64,000 bases of DNA, taken from contig NZ_FUWW01000004.1 in the NCBI RefSeq assembly GCF_900167205.1, positions 62,001 to 126,000 of the forward strand, in the 5' to 3' direction. The first letter of the stretch is position 1, and the number at the start of each line of letters is the position of its first letter. This stretch comes from Eubacterium coprostanoligenes (GTDB taxonomy: Bacteria; Bacillota; Clostridia; Oscillospirales; Acutalibacteraceae). Under the pieces are notes generated by a model. It ran no database searches. It worked only from the letters and a program-made list of their open reading frames with translations, and was not told the origin of the DNA. The translations under genes and the position numbers were made by a program. Positions 44,011 to 53,382 of this stretch are shown here, in pieces.

Positions 44011-45657
44011 ATGGGTATATCTAACATCATCAGCCTTCTTGGCGGTCTTGGTTTGTTTTTGTTCGGAATGAAATATATGTCCGATGGCTTAAATCAGGTC
44101 GCAGGTAACAAGATGAGATTGCTTCTTGAAAAGCTAACTCGTAACAGATTCAAGGGATTTTTGCTCGGTGTTTTGGTAACAGCTGTTATTCAGTCATCAT
44201 CTGCCACAACCGTTATGCTTATGGGCTTTTTGAACGCCGGCATTATGGATTTGGCACAGGCAACAGGGGTTATTATCGGTGCAAATATCGGTACCACAAT
44301 CACCGCTGTTCTTATTGCTATTGATGTTTCTGCCATTGCACCGTTTTGCATTTTTATAGGAACGGTTATGGCTTTGTTCAGCAAAAAACAAACACAAAAG
44401 TTTATCGGGCAAATTATTCTCGGCTTTGGTGTTTTGTTCTTTGGTTTAAAGTATATGAGCGGTCCCGAAGCTATGGGAGTGCTTAAAACAAGTGCGGCAT
44501 TTCAGACATTTATTACAAAAGCCAATAATCCGTTTCTCGGCCTTTTGATTGGCTTTATTATGTGTTCCGTGCTTCAAAGCTCAAGTGCGTCAATCGGTGT
44601 TTTGCAGGCTCTTGCAATGACAAGTGCAAGCCTTATGCCGATGAAGTTTGCAATTTATCTTATTATCGGTATCAATGTAGGCTCTGCAATGCCGCTTTTC
44701 CTTTCTGCTCTCGGTGCAAAAACAAATGCAAAGCGTGCCGCAGTTATTTACTTTATTTTCGATTTTGTGGGTATGCTGATATTCACACCTATTGCACTCA
44801 TATTCCCACAGTATGCCGAGTGGATAACAACCTTGTCGGATAACGGCTCGGTGCAGGTCGCTATTGCACATATCATTTTCAAGGTAGTTACTGCCTTTGT
44901 TATGTTGCCGTTCATAAAATGGGTTGTTAAACTCAGTGAAGTTATTATCAAACCTAAAGAGCACGACACTCGACTTCGCTTTGAGTTTATTGACAAGAAA
45001 ATCAGCGAAAACCCTATTTCAACCGCACTTCAAATCGGTAGTGAGGTTGAGCGTATGGCAAGACTTGTCAGACATAATTTTGTCATTGCCTGCGAGGGAT
45101 TCCTTGTTATGGACAATAGCAAACATCGTGAGCTTGAAGAAAATGAAGAACTTATAAATTGGCTTAATCATAATATTTCCGACTTTATGATAACCGTTAC
45201 TTCAAAGGAAATTACCGGTGATGTGTCGGAATATATTGGTAAACTTTTCCATGTAATTACCGACCTTGAAAGAATCGGTGACCATGCAGAAAATATTATG
45301 AGAAGAGTGACCACTGCAAAAGAAGAAAATTACGAGTTTTCGGATATAGGTATTGCAGAATTTAAGGAAATATATGAGGTTGACCTTGAACTTCTCGACC
45401 GTGCACTCGGTGCTTTCACAAACAAGCATTTGACCGATGCAGAGGAACATCAGCTTCATTATCTTGAAGATACAATTGATTATCTCACATTGCAGGCACA
45501 GGACAATCATGTTCAACGACTTCGTGAAAAGAAGTGCCACACTTCGTCGGGTGTTATATTCACAAAGGCACTTCAAGACCTTGAAAGAGTCGGTGACCAT
45601 TCATATAATATTGCTTGGGCTGCAAGGATTGATAAGGATTTGATTAGACAAATTTAG
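44011..45657 (+). CDS. Na+/Pi cotransporter with C-terminal PhoU-like domain (paralogue 1)
   Basis: A 548-residue NptA-type phosphate symporter. The two inverted transport repeats each carry the QSSSA motif (residues 61-65 and 189-193), followed by GANIGTT and INVGSAMPLF. About nine helices reach residue 310; the rest is a cytoplasmic PhoU-like helical bundle (DLERIGDHAENIM; DLERVGDHSYNIAW). It would import phosphate with sodium. It shares domain order and motif positions with the protein at 51458-53212. It is expressed from its own promoter after the tRNA gene. Confidence 0.9.
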   Translation: MGISNIISLLGGLGLFLFGMKYMSDGLNQVAGNKMRLLLEKLTRNRFKGFLLGVLVTAVIQSSSATTVMLMGFLNAGIMDLAQATGVIIGANIGTTITAVLIAIDVSAIAPFCIFIGTVMALFSKKQTQKFIGQIILGFGVLFFGLKYMSGPEAMGVLKTSAAFQTFITKANNPFLGLLIGFIMCSVLQSSSASIGVLQALAMTSASLMPMKFAIYLIIGINVGSAMPLFLSALGAKTNAKRAAVIYFIFDFVGMLIFTPIALIFPQYAEWITTLSDNGSVQVAIAHIIFKVVTAFVMLPFIKWVVKLSEVIIKPKEHDTRLRFEFIDKKISENPISTALQIGSEVERMARLVRHNFVIACEGFLVMDNSKHRELEENEELINWLNHNISDFMITVTSKEITGDVSEYIGKLFHVITDLERIGDHAENIMRRVTTAKEENYEFSDIGIAEFKEIYEVDLELLDRALGAFTNKHLTDAEEHQLHYLEDTIDYLTLQAQDNHVQRLREKKCHTSSGVIFTKALQDLERVGDHSYNIAWAARIDKDLIRQI

Positions 45658-45708
45658 TGATTATTAAAAAATAATATATTTAAAATATATTATGGAGGAG
45701 ATATAACA

Positions 45709-46815
45709 ATGGCAAATATCAGAGAGGTTATTGATATTTTTAATTTTAAAGGCGATTTTGTTGATGTTGAGGAGTTTGGCTCAGGTCATATCAACAAAAC
45801 ATATCTTGTAAAATTTAATAATGAAGGCTCGGAGCAAAGATACATTCTTCAACAGCTTAATGACAATGTTTTTAAGAATATCGAACAGCTTATGAAAAAT
45901 GTTTTTGCCGTAACGTCATATCTTCGTTCTGTTATTAAGAAAAACGGCGGTGACCCTGACAGAGAAACATTGCACTATATCCACACTAAGGACGGCAATG
46001 AATTCTATAAGTCACCGGAGGATAATACATATTACAGAGCATATATCTTTGTTCGTGATTCTGTCAGCTTCAACACTGCTGAAAATGCAGAAATGTTCAA
46101 ATCGAGTGGTGAGGCTTTCGGCAAGTTCCAAAGACTTTTGTCTGATTTTAATGCGGAAGAACTTACAGAAACAATTCCGCACTTCCACGATACTTTGTGG
46201 AGATACAACAACGAGTTTGTTCCTGCTCTTGAGAAGAATGCTTCGGGTAGACTTGACACTTGCAAGGCAGAGGTTGATTTTGTGAATAAGTATGCCGATG
46301 AAATGGGCAAACTCACCGCAATGACCGAGAAGGGCGAACTTCCGCTCCGTGTAACTCACAACGACACAAAGCTCAATAATGTTATGTTTGATAAGGATAC
46401 AAACAAGTGCGTTTGCGTTATCGACCTTGACACCGTTATGCCGGGTCTTGCTCTTTATGATTTTGGTGATTCAATCCGCTTTGGTGCATCAACCGCTGCC
46501 GAGGACGAAACCGATCTTGATAAGGTAGAAATGGATTTGGATTACTTCAAGGCTTATGCAGAGGGCTTTTTGGGCGAAGCAGGTGAGTACTTCAATCAAG
46601 CAGAAATTGACAACCTTGCATTTGCCTCAAAGCTTATGACTCTCGAATGCGGTATGCGTTTCTTGACCGACTACATCAACGGCGATGTTTATTTCAGAAC
46701 AGAATATCCTGAACATAACCTTGACCGTGCACGCAATCAGTTCAAACTTGTTGCTGATATGGACAGCAAGATGGACAAGATGGAAGAAATTATTAAAAAT
46801 ATACAGAAGGCATAA
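45709..46815 (+). CDS. Aminoglycoside-phosphotransferase-fold sugar kinase (NahK-like)
   Basis: A 368-residue kinase of the APH/choline kinase fold. The N terminus GSGHINKTYLV is the nucleotide-binding loop; the catalytic loop is THNDTKLNNVMFD (HxDxxxxN) and the metal motif is VIDLDTVMPGLALYDFGDSIR. This pattern matches N-acetylhexosamine 1-kinase and related anomeric sugar kinases rather than antibiotic resistance enzymes. The substrate is inferred only; no phosphorylase or pyrophosphorylase is adjacent. GGAGGAGA precedes the ATG. It lies between Na/Pi paralogue 1 and rlmD. Confidence 0.78.
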   Translation: MANIREVIDIFNFKGDFVDVEEFGSGHINKTYLVKFNNEGSEQRYILQQLNDNVFKNIEQLMKNVFAVTSYLRSVIKKNGGDPDRETLHYIHTKDGNEFYKSPEDNTYYRAYIFVRDSVSFNTAENAEMFKSSGEAFGKFQRLLSDFNAEELTETIPHFHDTLWRYNNEFVPALEKNASGRLDTCKAEVDFVNKYADEMGKLTAMTEKGELPLRVTHNDTKLNNVMFDKDTNKCVCVIDLDTVMPGLALYDFGDSIRFGASTAAEDETDLDKVEMDLDYFKAYAEGFLGEAGEYFNQAEIDNLAFASKLMTLECGMRFLTDYINGDVYFRTEYPEHNLDRARNQFKLVADMDSKMDKMEEIIKNIQKA

Positions 46816-46846
46816 GGGTGGTTATATACTGCCCTTAACTTAATTT

Positions 46847-48199
46847 ATGAGTATTAAGAAAAACGATGATATAACATTAAAAATTGAAGATATGACAAAC
46901 GAAGGCTCGTCAGTCGGTCACTATGACGGTATGGCGGTTTTTGTTCGTGGCGCAGTAACGGGTGATGAAATTATCGCTCATATTATCAAAGCCAAAAAGA
47001 ACTATGCAATCGGCATTGTAAAAGAAATTCTCAATCCGTCACCATGCAGAATTGAGTCCGTTTGTCCTGTGTCTGACAAGTGCGGAGGCTGTTCGTTTAG
47101 AAATATGACTTATGATGCCGAGCTTCAATATAAGCAGGGCAGAGTAGCAGACGCCGTTAAAAGAATAGGTCATATTGATGCTACGATCAAGCCGATTATC
47201 GGTGCCGATACGGTTGATAATTATCGCAATAAGGCACAATATCCTGTTTGCATCACAAACGGCGAACTTCAGGCAGGCTTTTATGCTTACAAAAGTCATA
47301 GGATTATTCCGTGTGCAGATTGCCGACTTCAGCATAGTAGCTTCAAAGATATTCTCGACATAATCGCAAAATGGGTGCGTGCAAATAATGTTACATCTTA
47401 TGATGAACAAACTGGCAGGGGACTGCTCCGCCATATTTATATTCGCAGAGCACCGATGACGGCAGAAACAATGGTCTGCCTTGTCATCAACGGCAAGAGT
47501 GTGCCGAATGAAATCGACCTTGTTGCTTCGCTTAAGCAGCATGACGGAGTAAAGTCAATTTGCTTAAATATTAATCGAGAAAACACAAATGTAATTCTCG
47601 GTAACGAAACAAAACTGATTTACGGCGAACCGACTGTTACAGATGTTTTGCTTGGCAAAAAGTTTGTGATTTCGCCAGAGTCATTTTATCAAATCAACCA
47701 CGACCAATGCGAAAAATTGTACACTAAAGCTGCCGAATATGCAGGTTTGACAGGCAACGAAACCGTTGTTGACCTCTACTGCGGTGTCGGTACAATCGGA
47801 TTGACAATGGCAGATAATGCAAAGCAGATTTTCGGTATTGAGATTATCCCGCAGGCTATTGAAAATGCAAAAATCAACGCCAGACAAAACGGAATAACAA
47901 ATGCAGAATTTTTCTGCGGTGATGCCTATGACGGTGCAAAGGAACTTGAAAAAAGAGGAATAACTCCCGATGTCGTTATCCTCGACCCACCTCGCAAGGG
48001 CTGTCAAAAAGAACTGTTTGATGTTGTTGAAAAAATGAACCCAAAGAGAATAGTTTATGTTTCGTGCGACAGCGCCACCCTCGCCCGAGATTTGGAAATT
48101 CTACAAACAAAAGGCTACCAAACCCTCGAAGTCACCCCGGTTGATATGTTCCCCCGCACTCCGCACACAGAAGCAGTGGCACTTATTGAAAGAAATTAA
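46847..48199 (+). CDS. rlmD: 23S rRNA (uracil-5-)-methyltransferase RlmD/RumA family
   Basis: A 450-residue SAM-dependent RNA methyltransferase. An N-terminal TRAM domain (residues about 10-65) precedes a [4Fe-4S] site CPVSDKCGGC with a further Cys at CADC. The Rossmann catalytic domain has DLYCGVGTIGLTM, the motif DPPRKGC and catalytic Cys in YVSCDSATLARDL near residue 406. RlmD makes m5U in 23S rRNA; RlmCD-like members modify two sites, and the sequence does not separate them. No clear ribosome site precedes the ATG; a small hairpin AAGGG/CCCTT lies at 46815-46837. Confidence 0.87.
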   Translation: MSIKKNDDITLKIEDMTNEGSSVGHYDGMAVFVRGAVTGDEIIAHIIKAKKNYAIGIVKEILNPSPCRIESVCPVSDKCGGCSFRNMTYDAELQYKQGRVADAVKRIGHIDATIKPIIGADTVDNYRNKAQYPVCITNGELQAGFYAYKSHRIIPCADCRLQHSSFKDILDIIAKWVRANNVTSYDEQTGRGLLRHIYIRRAPMTAETMVCLVINGKSVPNEIDLVASLKQHDGVKSICLNINRENTNVILGNETKLIYGEPTVTDVLLGKKFVISPESFYQINHDQCEKLYTKAAEYAGLTGNETVVDLYCGVGTIGLTMADNAKQIFGIEIIPQAIENAKINARQNGITNAEFFCGDAYDGAKELEKRGITPDVVILDPPRKGCQKELFDVVEKMNPKRIVYVSCDSATLARDLEILQTKGYQTLEVTPVDMFPRTPHTEAVALIERN

Positions 48200-48227
48200 T
48201 AGATGCATAAATTTTGGAGGTATGATT

Positions 48228-48752
48228 ATGTCCGATATGTTAGATGTTATGAAATCAAGAAGAAGTATTAAGAAATACAAGTCCGCTCCTGTGGCTGACG
48301 AACTTCTTGACAAAATTGTTGAAGCCGGTCTTTATGCCGCAAACGGCAGAGGTAACCAAAATTCAATTATTATCAAGGTGACAGACAAAAAAGTTCGTGA
48401 TGAACTGTCTGCACTTAATTGCAAAATCGGAGGCTGGAAGCCTGATTTTGACCCGTTTTATAACGCTCCTGCCGTTCTTGTTGTTCTTGATAAAAAGGAC
48501 AGCTCAACCTGTGTTTATGATGGCAGTCTTGTAATGGGCAATATGATGCTCGAAGCGCACGCTTTGGGTCTTGGCAGTTGCTGGATTCACCGTGCCAAGG
48601 AAGAATTCGAAACCGAGCAAGGCAAACAACTCCTTGAAAAACTGGGCATCACGGAGGAATATGTCGGCGTGGGTCATTGCATAGTCGGTTATCCTGACGG
48701 CGAAGCACCAAAAACACCAGACAGAAAGCCTAACAGAGTTTACAGTATTTGA
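48228..48752 (+). CDS. Nitroreductase-family flavoprotein
   Basis: A 174-residue FMN-dependent reductase: MKSRRSIKKYKSAPV at the N terminus (FMN phosphate binding), GLYAANGRGNQNS, the LGSCWIH motif and the C-terminal VGYPDG. Members reduce nitro groups, quinones or flavins with NAD(P)H. The ATG at 48228 lies nine bases after GGAGG (48214-48218); an in-frame ATG at 48222 is too close to it. The frame is open upstream, overlapping rlmD, but that part is not coding-like. The middle of the protein is shorter than in E. coli NfsB. Confidence 0.87.
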   Translation: MSDMLDVMKSRRSIKKYKSAPVADELLDKIVEAGLYAANGRGNQNSIIIKVTDKKVRDELSALNCKIGGWKPDFDPFYNAPAVLVVLDKKDSSTCVYDGSLVMGNMMLEAHALGLGSCWIHRAKEEFETEQGKQLLEKLGITEEYVGVGHCIVGYPDGEAPKTPDRKPNRVYSI

Positions 48753-48777
48753 TAATAAAAACTTTACAATTTATGTA

Positions 48778-48810
48778 AAACTCCTTGATTTATAAAATCG
48801 GGGAGTTTTT
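48778..48810 (+). terminator. Intrinsic terminator after the nitroreductase
   Basis: AAACTCC (48778-48784) pairs with GGAGTTT (48802-48808), extended inward by TTGATTT/AAATCGG with G-U pairs, followed by TT. Confidence 0.8.
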
Positions 48811-48878
48811 GTTGTATATGGCGGTTTCATATTGTATAATAAAATTGTAAAGATTGATTGTAAAGAAAAATTTGCAAT

Positions 48879-48895
48879 TTTACTTAGATTTTACA
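48879..48895 (+). promoter_or_regulatory. Pho-box-like direct repeats before the two-component system
   Basis: TTTACT (48879-48884) and TTTACA (48890-48895) are spaced 11 bases start to start, as in PhoP half-sites of Gram-positive bacteria (TTnACA, 11-base period). A further TTTACT lies at 48913-48918. Confidence 0.5.
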
Positions 48896-48958
48896 AACCT
48901 TGTGTTTTTGATTTTACTTTTTCTTTGTAATATTAAAGTAAAGAAAGGCGGAATAATT

Positions 48959-49633
48959 ATGATTTACTGTATAGAAGATGACAACGGCATCAGAGATTTG
49001 ATTGTATACACTCTTACCGCCTCCGGATTTGAAGCGAAAGGTTTTGCGGATTCAACCGAATTTTGGTCTGCCGTTAAGGAAGAAACTCCAAATTTGATTT
49101 TGCTTGATATTATGCTTCCGAATGAGGACGGTATCAGCATCCTTAAAAAAATCCGTTCCGACAACAGAACGGCTGATATTCCCGTTATTATGGAAACGGC
49201 AAAGGAAACCGAGTACGACAAGGTTGTTGCTCTCGATTTGGGTGCTGACGATTATCTCACAAAACCATTTGGTATGATGGAAATGGTGTCAAGAGTAAGA
49301 GCGGTTCTTCGCCGTTCTTTAAAAGAAGATAAAAAGCAAGATTTGAAACTTAACGATTTGAAAATAGACACAGCTAAACATATTGTTTATGCCAATGGCG
49401 AGGAAATCAATTTGACCTTGAAGGAATATGATTTGCTCAAACTGTTTATGGAAAATATCGGCAGAGCATTTACTCGTGATCAGCTTTTAAGCTGTGTTTG
49501 GGGCACAGAATATGTTGGCGAAACAAGAACGGTTGATGTGCATATCGGCACGCTTCGTACCAAACTCGGGAAATGCGGAGATTATATAAAAACCGTTCGT
49601 GGTGTCGGTTACAGAATGGAGGATAAATTATGA
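48959..49633 (+). CDS. PhoP-like OmpR-family response regulator
   Basis: A 224-residue DNA-binding response regulator. The receiver domain has acidic pocket Glu6-Asp7-Asp8, phospho-acceptor Asp50 in LILLDIMLP, Thr80 and Lys102. The residue before Thr80 is Glu (PVIMETAK), where a hydrophobic residue is usual. The C-terminal winged helix (residues about 128-222) has LTLKEYDLLKLFMEN and VDVHIGTLRTKLG. The start at 48959 follows AAAGGCGG; upstream in-frame codons overlap the Pho-box-like repeats. It overlaps the kinase gene by four bases. Neighbouring Na/Pi genes suggest phosphate control. Confidence 0.88.
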   Translation: MIYCIEDDNGIRDLIVYTLTASGFEAKGFADSTEFWSAVKEETPNLILLDIMLPNEDGISILKKIRSDNRTADIPVIMETAKETEYDKVVALDLGADDYLTKPFGMMEMVSRVRAVLRRSLKEDKKQDLKLNDLKIDTAKHIVYANGEEINLTLKEYDLLKLFMENIGRAFTRDQLLSCVWGTEYVGETRTVDVHIGTLRTKLGKCGDYIKTVRGVGYRMEDKL

Positions 49634-51285
49634 CAAAAAAGATTTTTCGCTCTATTTGTTCCGTTGCAGTTTGTATCACTCTTGCTGTGCTTGCCATAAT
49701 TTTGGGCGTGCTTTATAATTACTATTCCGATATTCAAAGGCAACGCCTTGACACGCAGGCAGAATATGTTGCAAGTGCGGTTGAACTTGACGGTATGAAT
49801 TATCTCAATAAAATTGATGACAAAACCTATCGTATGACTTGGATTGATAAGAACGGCAAGGTGCTTTTTGATAATGAAGCAAATACCGATGAAATGGGCA
49901 ATCACCTTGAGCGTTCGGAAGTCAAACAAGCAATAATGACAGGCAAGGGAAGCGCAGACAGATATTCGGAAACCCTTACGGAACATCTTTATTATACCGC
50001 CGTTCGCTTGGATGACGGTAGCGTAATGCGACTTTCCGTCAACGAACTTTCGTGGTGGGCACTTCTTCTTGCAATGCTTCAGCCGATTATAATTGTGTTC
50101 TTGGTTGCGGTGCTTGTTTCACTATATTTTGCATATAGACTTTCAAAGAAAATCGTTGAACCTCTTAATCAAATTAATCTTGACAAGCCTGATGACGCAA
50201 AAGTATATGAGGAACTTACACCGCTCCTTGAAAAAGTCAGAATTCAGAAAAAACAGATAAAAAATCAACAGCTTGAACTTGAAAAGAAACGAAACGAATT
50301 TGAAGCGGCAACCGAAAATATGTCAGAGGGAATTATTCTTCTTAATTCCGACGGCGTGATTATCAGTATAAACAAAACCGCTTCACGACTTCTCGGCATA
50401 AGCAGTTATTGTGTAGGAAAAGATTTACTTCTTTTCAGCAGTGGCGTTGAGGTTCAGGAGCTTCTCCGCAAGGCAGAAAACGGCAAGCATAGCGAAATCA
50501 TCCTTGATATTGATGATGTAAGCTATCATTTCAGCGCAACTCCGATTATGTCGGGCGACAAGGTAACAGGTGTTGCACTTATTATCTTCGACTTTACGGA
50601 AATGGAAAAGGCAGAGGAAGTTCGCAGAGAGTTCACGGCAAATGTTTCACACGAGCTTCGCACTCCGCTTCAAACAATCGCAGGCAGTGCCGAACTTCTT
50701 TCAAACGGTATGGTTGCCGAAAAAGATGTTCCGCAGTTTTCACAGAAGATTTACAAAGAAGCAAAGCGACTTATCACTCTTGTTGAGGATATTATCAAAC
50801 TTTCTCATCTTGACGAAGAAAGTTCGGATATAATTTCCGAAAAAGTTGACCTTTATGATGTGTCAAAAATGACGGTTACCAACCTTACTCCTGTTGCAGA
50901 AAAGGCAGGTGTTGAGCTTGCTGTAAAGGGTGAGCCGTCAATCATCACCGGCAAATCACAGCTTCTTACAAGTATTGTATTTAACCTTTGCGATAATGCC
51001 ATCAAATACAATCGTCCGGGTGGCAGAGTTGAGGTTGAGGTTAAGAATTGTGTCGATTGTGTAAAGCTTTCTGTAAGCGATACGGGTATAGGTATTCCTC
51101 TTGACCAGCAGTCAAGAATATTTGAGAGGTTTTATCGTGTAGATAAAAGCCGTTCAAAAGAGGTTGGCGGAACAGGTCTTGGTTTGTCAATCGTAAAGCA
51201 CGCCGCCAAACTTCACAATGCCGAAATCGAACTTAGAAGCGTGGTAGGCAAGGGAACAACAATTATTCTCACTTTTCCAAAATAA
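49630..51285 (+). CDS. PhoR-like sensor histidine kinase
   Basis: A 551-residue membrane kinase. Membrane helices lie at about residues 9-30 and 142-169, enclosing an exterior sensor of about 110 residues. A PAS domain covers about 222-325. The phospho-acceptor is His341 in NVSHELRTPLQT; N box NLCDNAIKYN, G1 DTGIGIP, F box FERFYRVDKSRS and G2 GGTGLGLSIVK follow. It forms an operon with the response regulator and is closed by a terminator, beyond which a Na/Pi cotransporter with Pho-box-like repeats begins. The specific signal is inferred from this context. Confidence 0.88.
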   Translation: MTKKIFRSICSVAVCITLAVLAIILGVLYNYYSDIQRQRLDTQAEYVASAVELDGMNYLNKIDDKTYRMTWIDKNGKVLFDNEANTDEMGNHLERSEVKQAIMTGKGSADRYSETLTEHLYYTAVRLDDGSVMRLSVNELSWWALLLAMLQPIIIVFLVAVLVSLYFAYRLSKKIVEPLNQINLDKPDDAKVYEELTPLLEKVRIQKKQIKNQQLELEKKRNEFEAATENMSEGIILLNSDGVIISINKTASRLLGISSYCVGKDLLLFSSGVEVQELLRKAENGKHSEIILDIDDVSYHFSATPIMSGDKVTGVALIIFDFTEMEKAEEVRREFTANVSHELRTPLQTIAGSAELLSNGMVAEKDVPQFSQKIYKEAKRLITLVEDIIKLSHLDEESSDIISEKVDLYDVSKMTVTNLTPVAEKAGVELAVKGEPSIITGKSQLLTSIVFNLCDNAIKYNRPGGRVEVEVKNCVDCVKLSVSDTGIGIPLDQQSRIFERFYRVDKSRSKEVGGTGLGLSIVKHAAKLHNAEIELRSVVGKGTTIILTFPK

Positions 51286-51295
51286 TTAAACAATC

Positions 51296-51340
51296 AAGGC
51301 TCTCTTTGATTTACTTTCAAGGGGAGTCTTTTCTGTTTTT
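51296..51340 (+). terminator. Intrinsic terminator after the sensor kinase
   Basis: A 14-base stem (51296-51309 with 51317-51330) including G-U pairs, core AAGGCTCTC with GGGGAGTCTT, followed by TTCTGTTTTTT. Confidence 0.8.
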
Positions 51341-51362
51341 TAAACATATAAAAGCTTTACAC

Positions 51363-51390
51363 TTTACATTGATTTTACATAACCTTGATA
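51363..51390 (+). promoter_or_regulatory. Pho-box-like direct repeats before Na/Pi paralogue 2
   Basis: TTTACA (51363-51368), TTTACA (51374-51379) and TTGATA (51385-51390) are spaced 11 bases apart. Another TTTACA lies at 51356-51361. The pattern fits tandem PhoP half-sites. Confidence 0.55.
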
Positions 51391-51457
51391 ATAGATTTGA
51401 TGTAAATTTGATATTCTCAAACCGTAAAATAATAATTTTAAAAATCAAGGAGTAATT

Positions 51458-53212
51458 ATGAGTATATTTGACGCATTGAAAATGGTGGGAGGACTTTGTC
51501 TGTTCCTGTTCGGTATGAATACTATGGGTGAGGCTCTCGAACGCAGAGCCGGTAATAAACTTCGTGGCATTCTTGCAAAAATGACAACCAACAAGTTTGC
51601 GGGATTTCTCACGGGTTGTGCCGTAACTGCGGTTATTCAAAGTTCTTCGGCAACTACTGTTATGGTGGTGGGTTTTGTTAATTCGGGACTTATGAATCTC
51701 CGTCAGGCTATCAATGTAATTATGGGTGCAAATGTCGGAACAACAGTCACAAGCTGGATTTTGTCGTTGTCGGGCATCAGCAGTGAAAATGTGTGGGTGA
51801 GCCTTTTGAAGCCGTCATCATTCACTCCTGTTCTTGCACTTGTGGGCATAATTCTTTATATGTTCTCAAAGAAAAGTGAAAAGAAGGACAGTGGTATTGT
51901 ACTCCTCAGTTTTGCAACTCTTATGTTTGGCATGGAGACAATGTCGGGTTCAGTCAGCGGTCTTTCCGAGGTTCCTGAATTTCAGCAAATGTTCGTTATG
52001 TTTAAAAATCCGTTTTTGGGCGTTTTAGTCGGTGCTGTTCTCACAGGCATTATTCAGTCAAGTTCTGCATCGGTCGGCATTTTGCAGGCTCTCGCTGTCA
52101 CCGGTCAGGTTTCCCTCGGTGCGGCAATTCCAATCATTATGGGTCAAAACATCGGCACTTGCGTAACTGCTCTTATCTCATCAGTCGGTGCAAATAAAAA
52201 CGCAAAGCGTACCGCCTTTGTTCACCTTATGTTCAATGTTATCGGTTCAATATTTATGCTCGTGCTGTTCTCGATTTGGAAGTATGGCTTTGAACCTGCG
52301 GTTCTCGACACTCCTGCAACCGCTTTCAGCATTGCCGTGGTTCACACAATATTTAATGTTTTGTGTGTTGCACTTCTTATGCCAAATGCAAAACTTCTCG
52401 AAAAACTTGCACTTAAATTCATCAAAGATGATGAAGAACCTGAAGAGGTTGAAATCCTCGATTCTCGTCTTCTTGCAACTCCAACTCTTGCACTTCAGCA
52501 GTGCTACAGCGTTGCAATAAAAATGGCAAATTGCTCCGAGCGTGCAATTGAAAAAAGTATAACTTGCATAACAAATTATACCGATGCCGATGCCGAACGC
52601 ATAAGAAAAGATGAGGCAAAGTGCGACAGATACGAAGATGTAATCGGCACTTATCTTGTTAATTTGAGCTCACAAAAAATGGGCGATGAGGAAAGCGAGC
52701 AGGCAGCTGCACTTCTTAAAATGATAGGCGACCTTGAACGAATTTCGGACCATGCGGTTAATGTTCTCAATTCCACTGAGGAACTTCGTCAAAAAGGATA
52801 CACTCTCACTGAAGACGCTATCAAGGAACTTGACATCCTCACAGGTGCAACAAAGGAGATTCTCGATATAACATTTAAGGCGTTGAAAGACACTGATACC
52901 GAGATTGCAAAGAGGGTTCAGCCTCTTGAACAGGTCATTGATATAATCAAGGAAAAAATGCGTACTCATCATATTCGCCGTATGCAACAAGGCTTGTGCA
53001 CAATCGAGGCAGGCTTTGTGTGGTCAGATTTGCTCACTGATTTGGAGCGTGTGTCCGACCATTGTTCAAATATTGCAGGCTGTTTGATTGATGCATCAAT
53101 AATGCACAATCTCTCAATCCACGAAACACAGCGTATCGCCGAGGATTCATCAAGCGACTATGGCAAATTGTTCAAGGATTACAGCAAAAAATATAGCTTC
53201 TCAAATATTTAG
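51458..53212 (+). CDS. Na+/Pi cotransporter with C-terminal PhoU-like domain (paralogue 2)
   Basis: A 584-residue NptA-type symporter. QSSSA motifs begin at residue 61 and again in GIIQSSSASVGIL, each followed by the conserved glycine loops GANVGTT and GQNIGTC. Helices end near residue 320; the cytoplasmic PhoU-like bundle has DLERISDHAVNVL and DLERVSDHCSNI. It directly follows the PhoP/PhoR-like pair and has the best Pho-box-like repeats in the window, so phosphate-starvation induction is likely. A terminator follows at 53222. Confidence 0.9.
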   Translation: MSIFDALKMVGGLCLFLFGMNTMGEALERRAGNKLRGILAKMTTNKFAGFLTGCAVTAVIQSSSATTVMVVGFVNSGLMNLRQAINVIMGANVGTTVTSWILSLSGISSENVWVSLLKPSSFTPVLALVGIILYMFSKKSEKKDSGIVLLSFATLMFGMETMSGSVSGLSEVPEFQQMFVMFKNPFLGVLVGAVLTGIIQSSSASVGILQALAVTGQVSLGAAIPIIMGQNIGTCVTALISSVGANKNAKRTAFVHLMFNVIGSIFMLVLFSIWKYGFEPAVLDTPATAFSIAVVHTIFNVLCVALLMPNAKLLEKLALKFIKDDEEPEEVEILDSRLLATPTLALQQCYSVAIKMANCSERAIEKSITCITNYTDADAERIRKDEAKCDRYEDVIGTYLVNLSSQKMGDEESEQAAALLKMIGDLERISDHAVNVLNSTEELRQKGYTLTEDAIKELDILTGATKEILDITFKALKDTDTEIAKRVQPLEQVIDIIKEKMRTHHIRRMQQGLCTIEAGFVWSDLLTDLERVSDHCSNIAGCLIDASIMHNLSIHETQRIAEDSSSDYGKLFKDYSKKYSFSNI

Positions 53213-53221
53213 ACTCTGTTT

Positions 53222-53258
53222 GGGGGATGCCGTTATATGCGGTGTCCCTCTTCTTTTA
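53222..53258 (+). terminator. Intrinsic terminator after Na/Pi paralogue 2
   Basis: GGGATGCCG (53224-53232) pairs with CGGTGTCCC (53240-53248) with two G-U pairs, followed by a T-rich tract. Confidence 0.75.
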
Positions 53259-53293
53259 TTGTCCGTTTTTCGGTACTGTACATTTGAGCTTCG

Positions 53294-53322
53294 TTGACAT
53301 AAACATCCTTTGGTAGTATTAT
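53294..53322 (+). promoter_or_regulatory. Promoter of the zinc-ribbon/glycine-zipper gene
   Basis: TTGACA at 53294-53299 and TATTAT at 53317-53322 with a 17-base spacer, 60 bases before the start codon. Confidence 0.65.
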
Positions 53323-53382
53323 TAGTACAAACAATAAGCCAAGACGAATTTATATAAATATACCAAATGAGGAGAGTTGAAA

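Noticed and set aside
45709-46815. Aminoglycoside resistance gene
   Set aside because: The fold is shared, but the loop GSGHINKTY and VIDLDTVMPG pattern match sugar kinases of the NahK type, and the context is chromosomal housekeeping.
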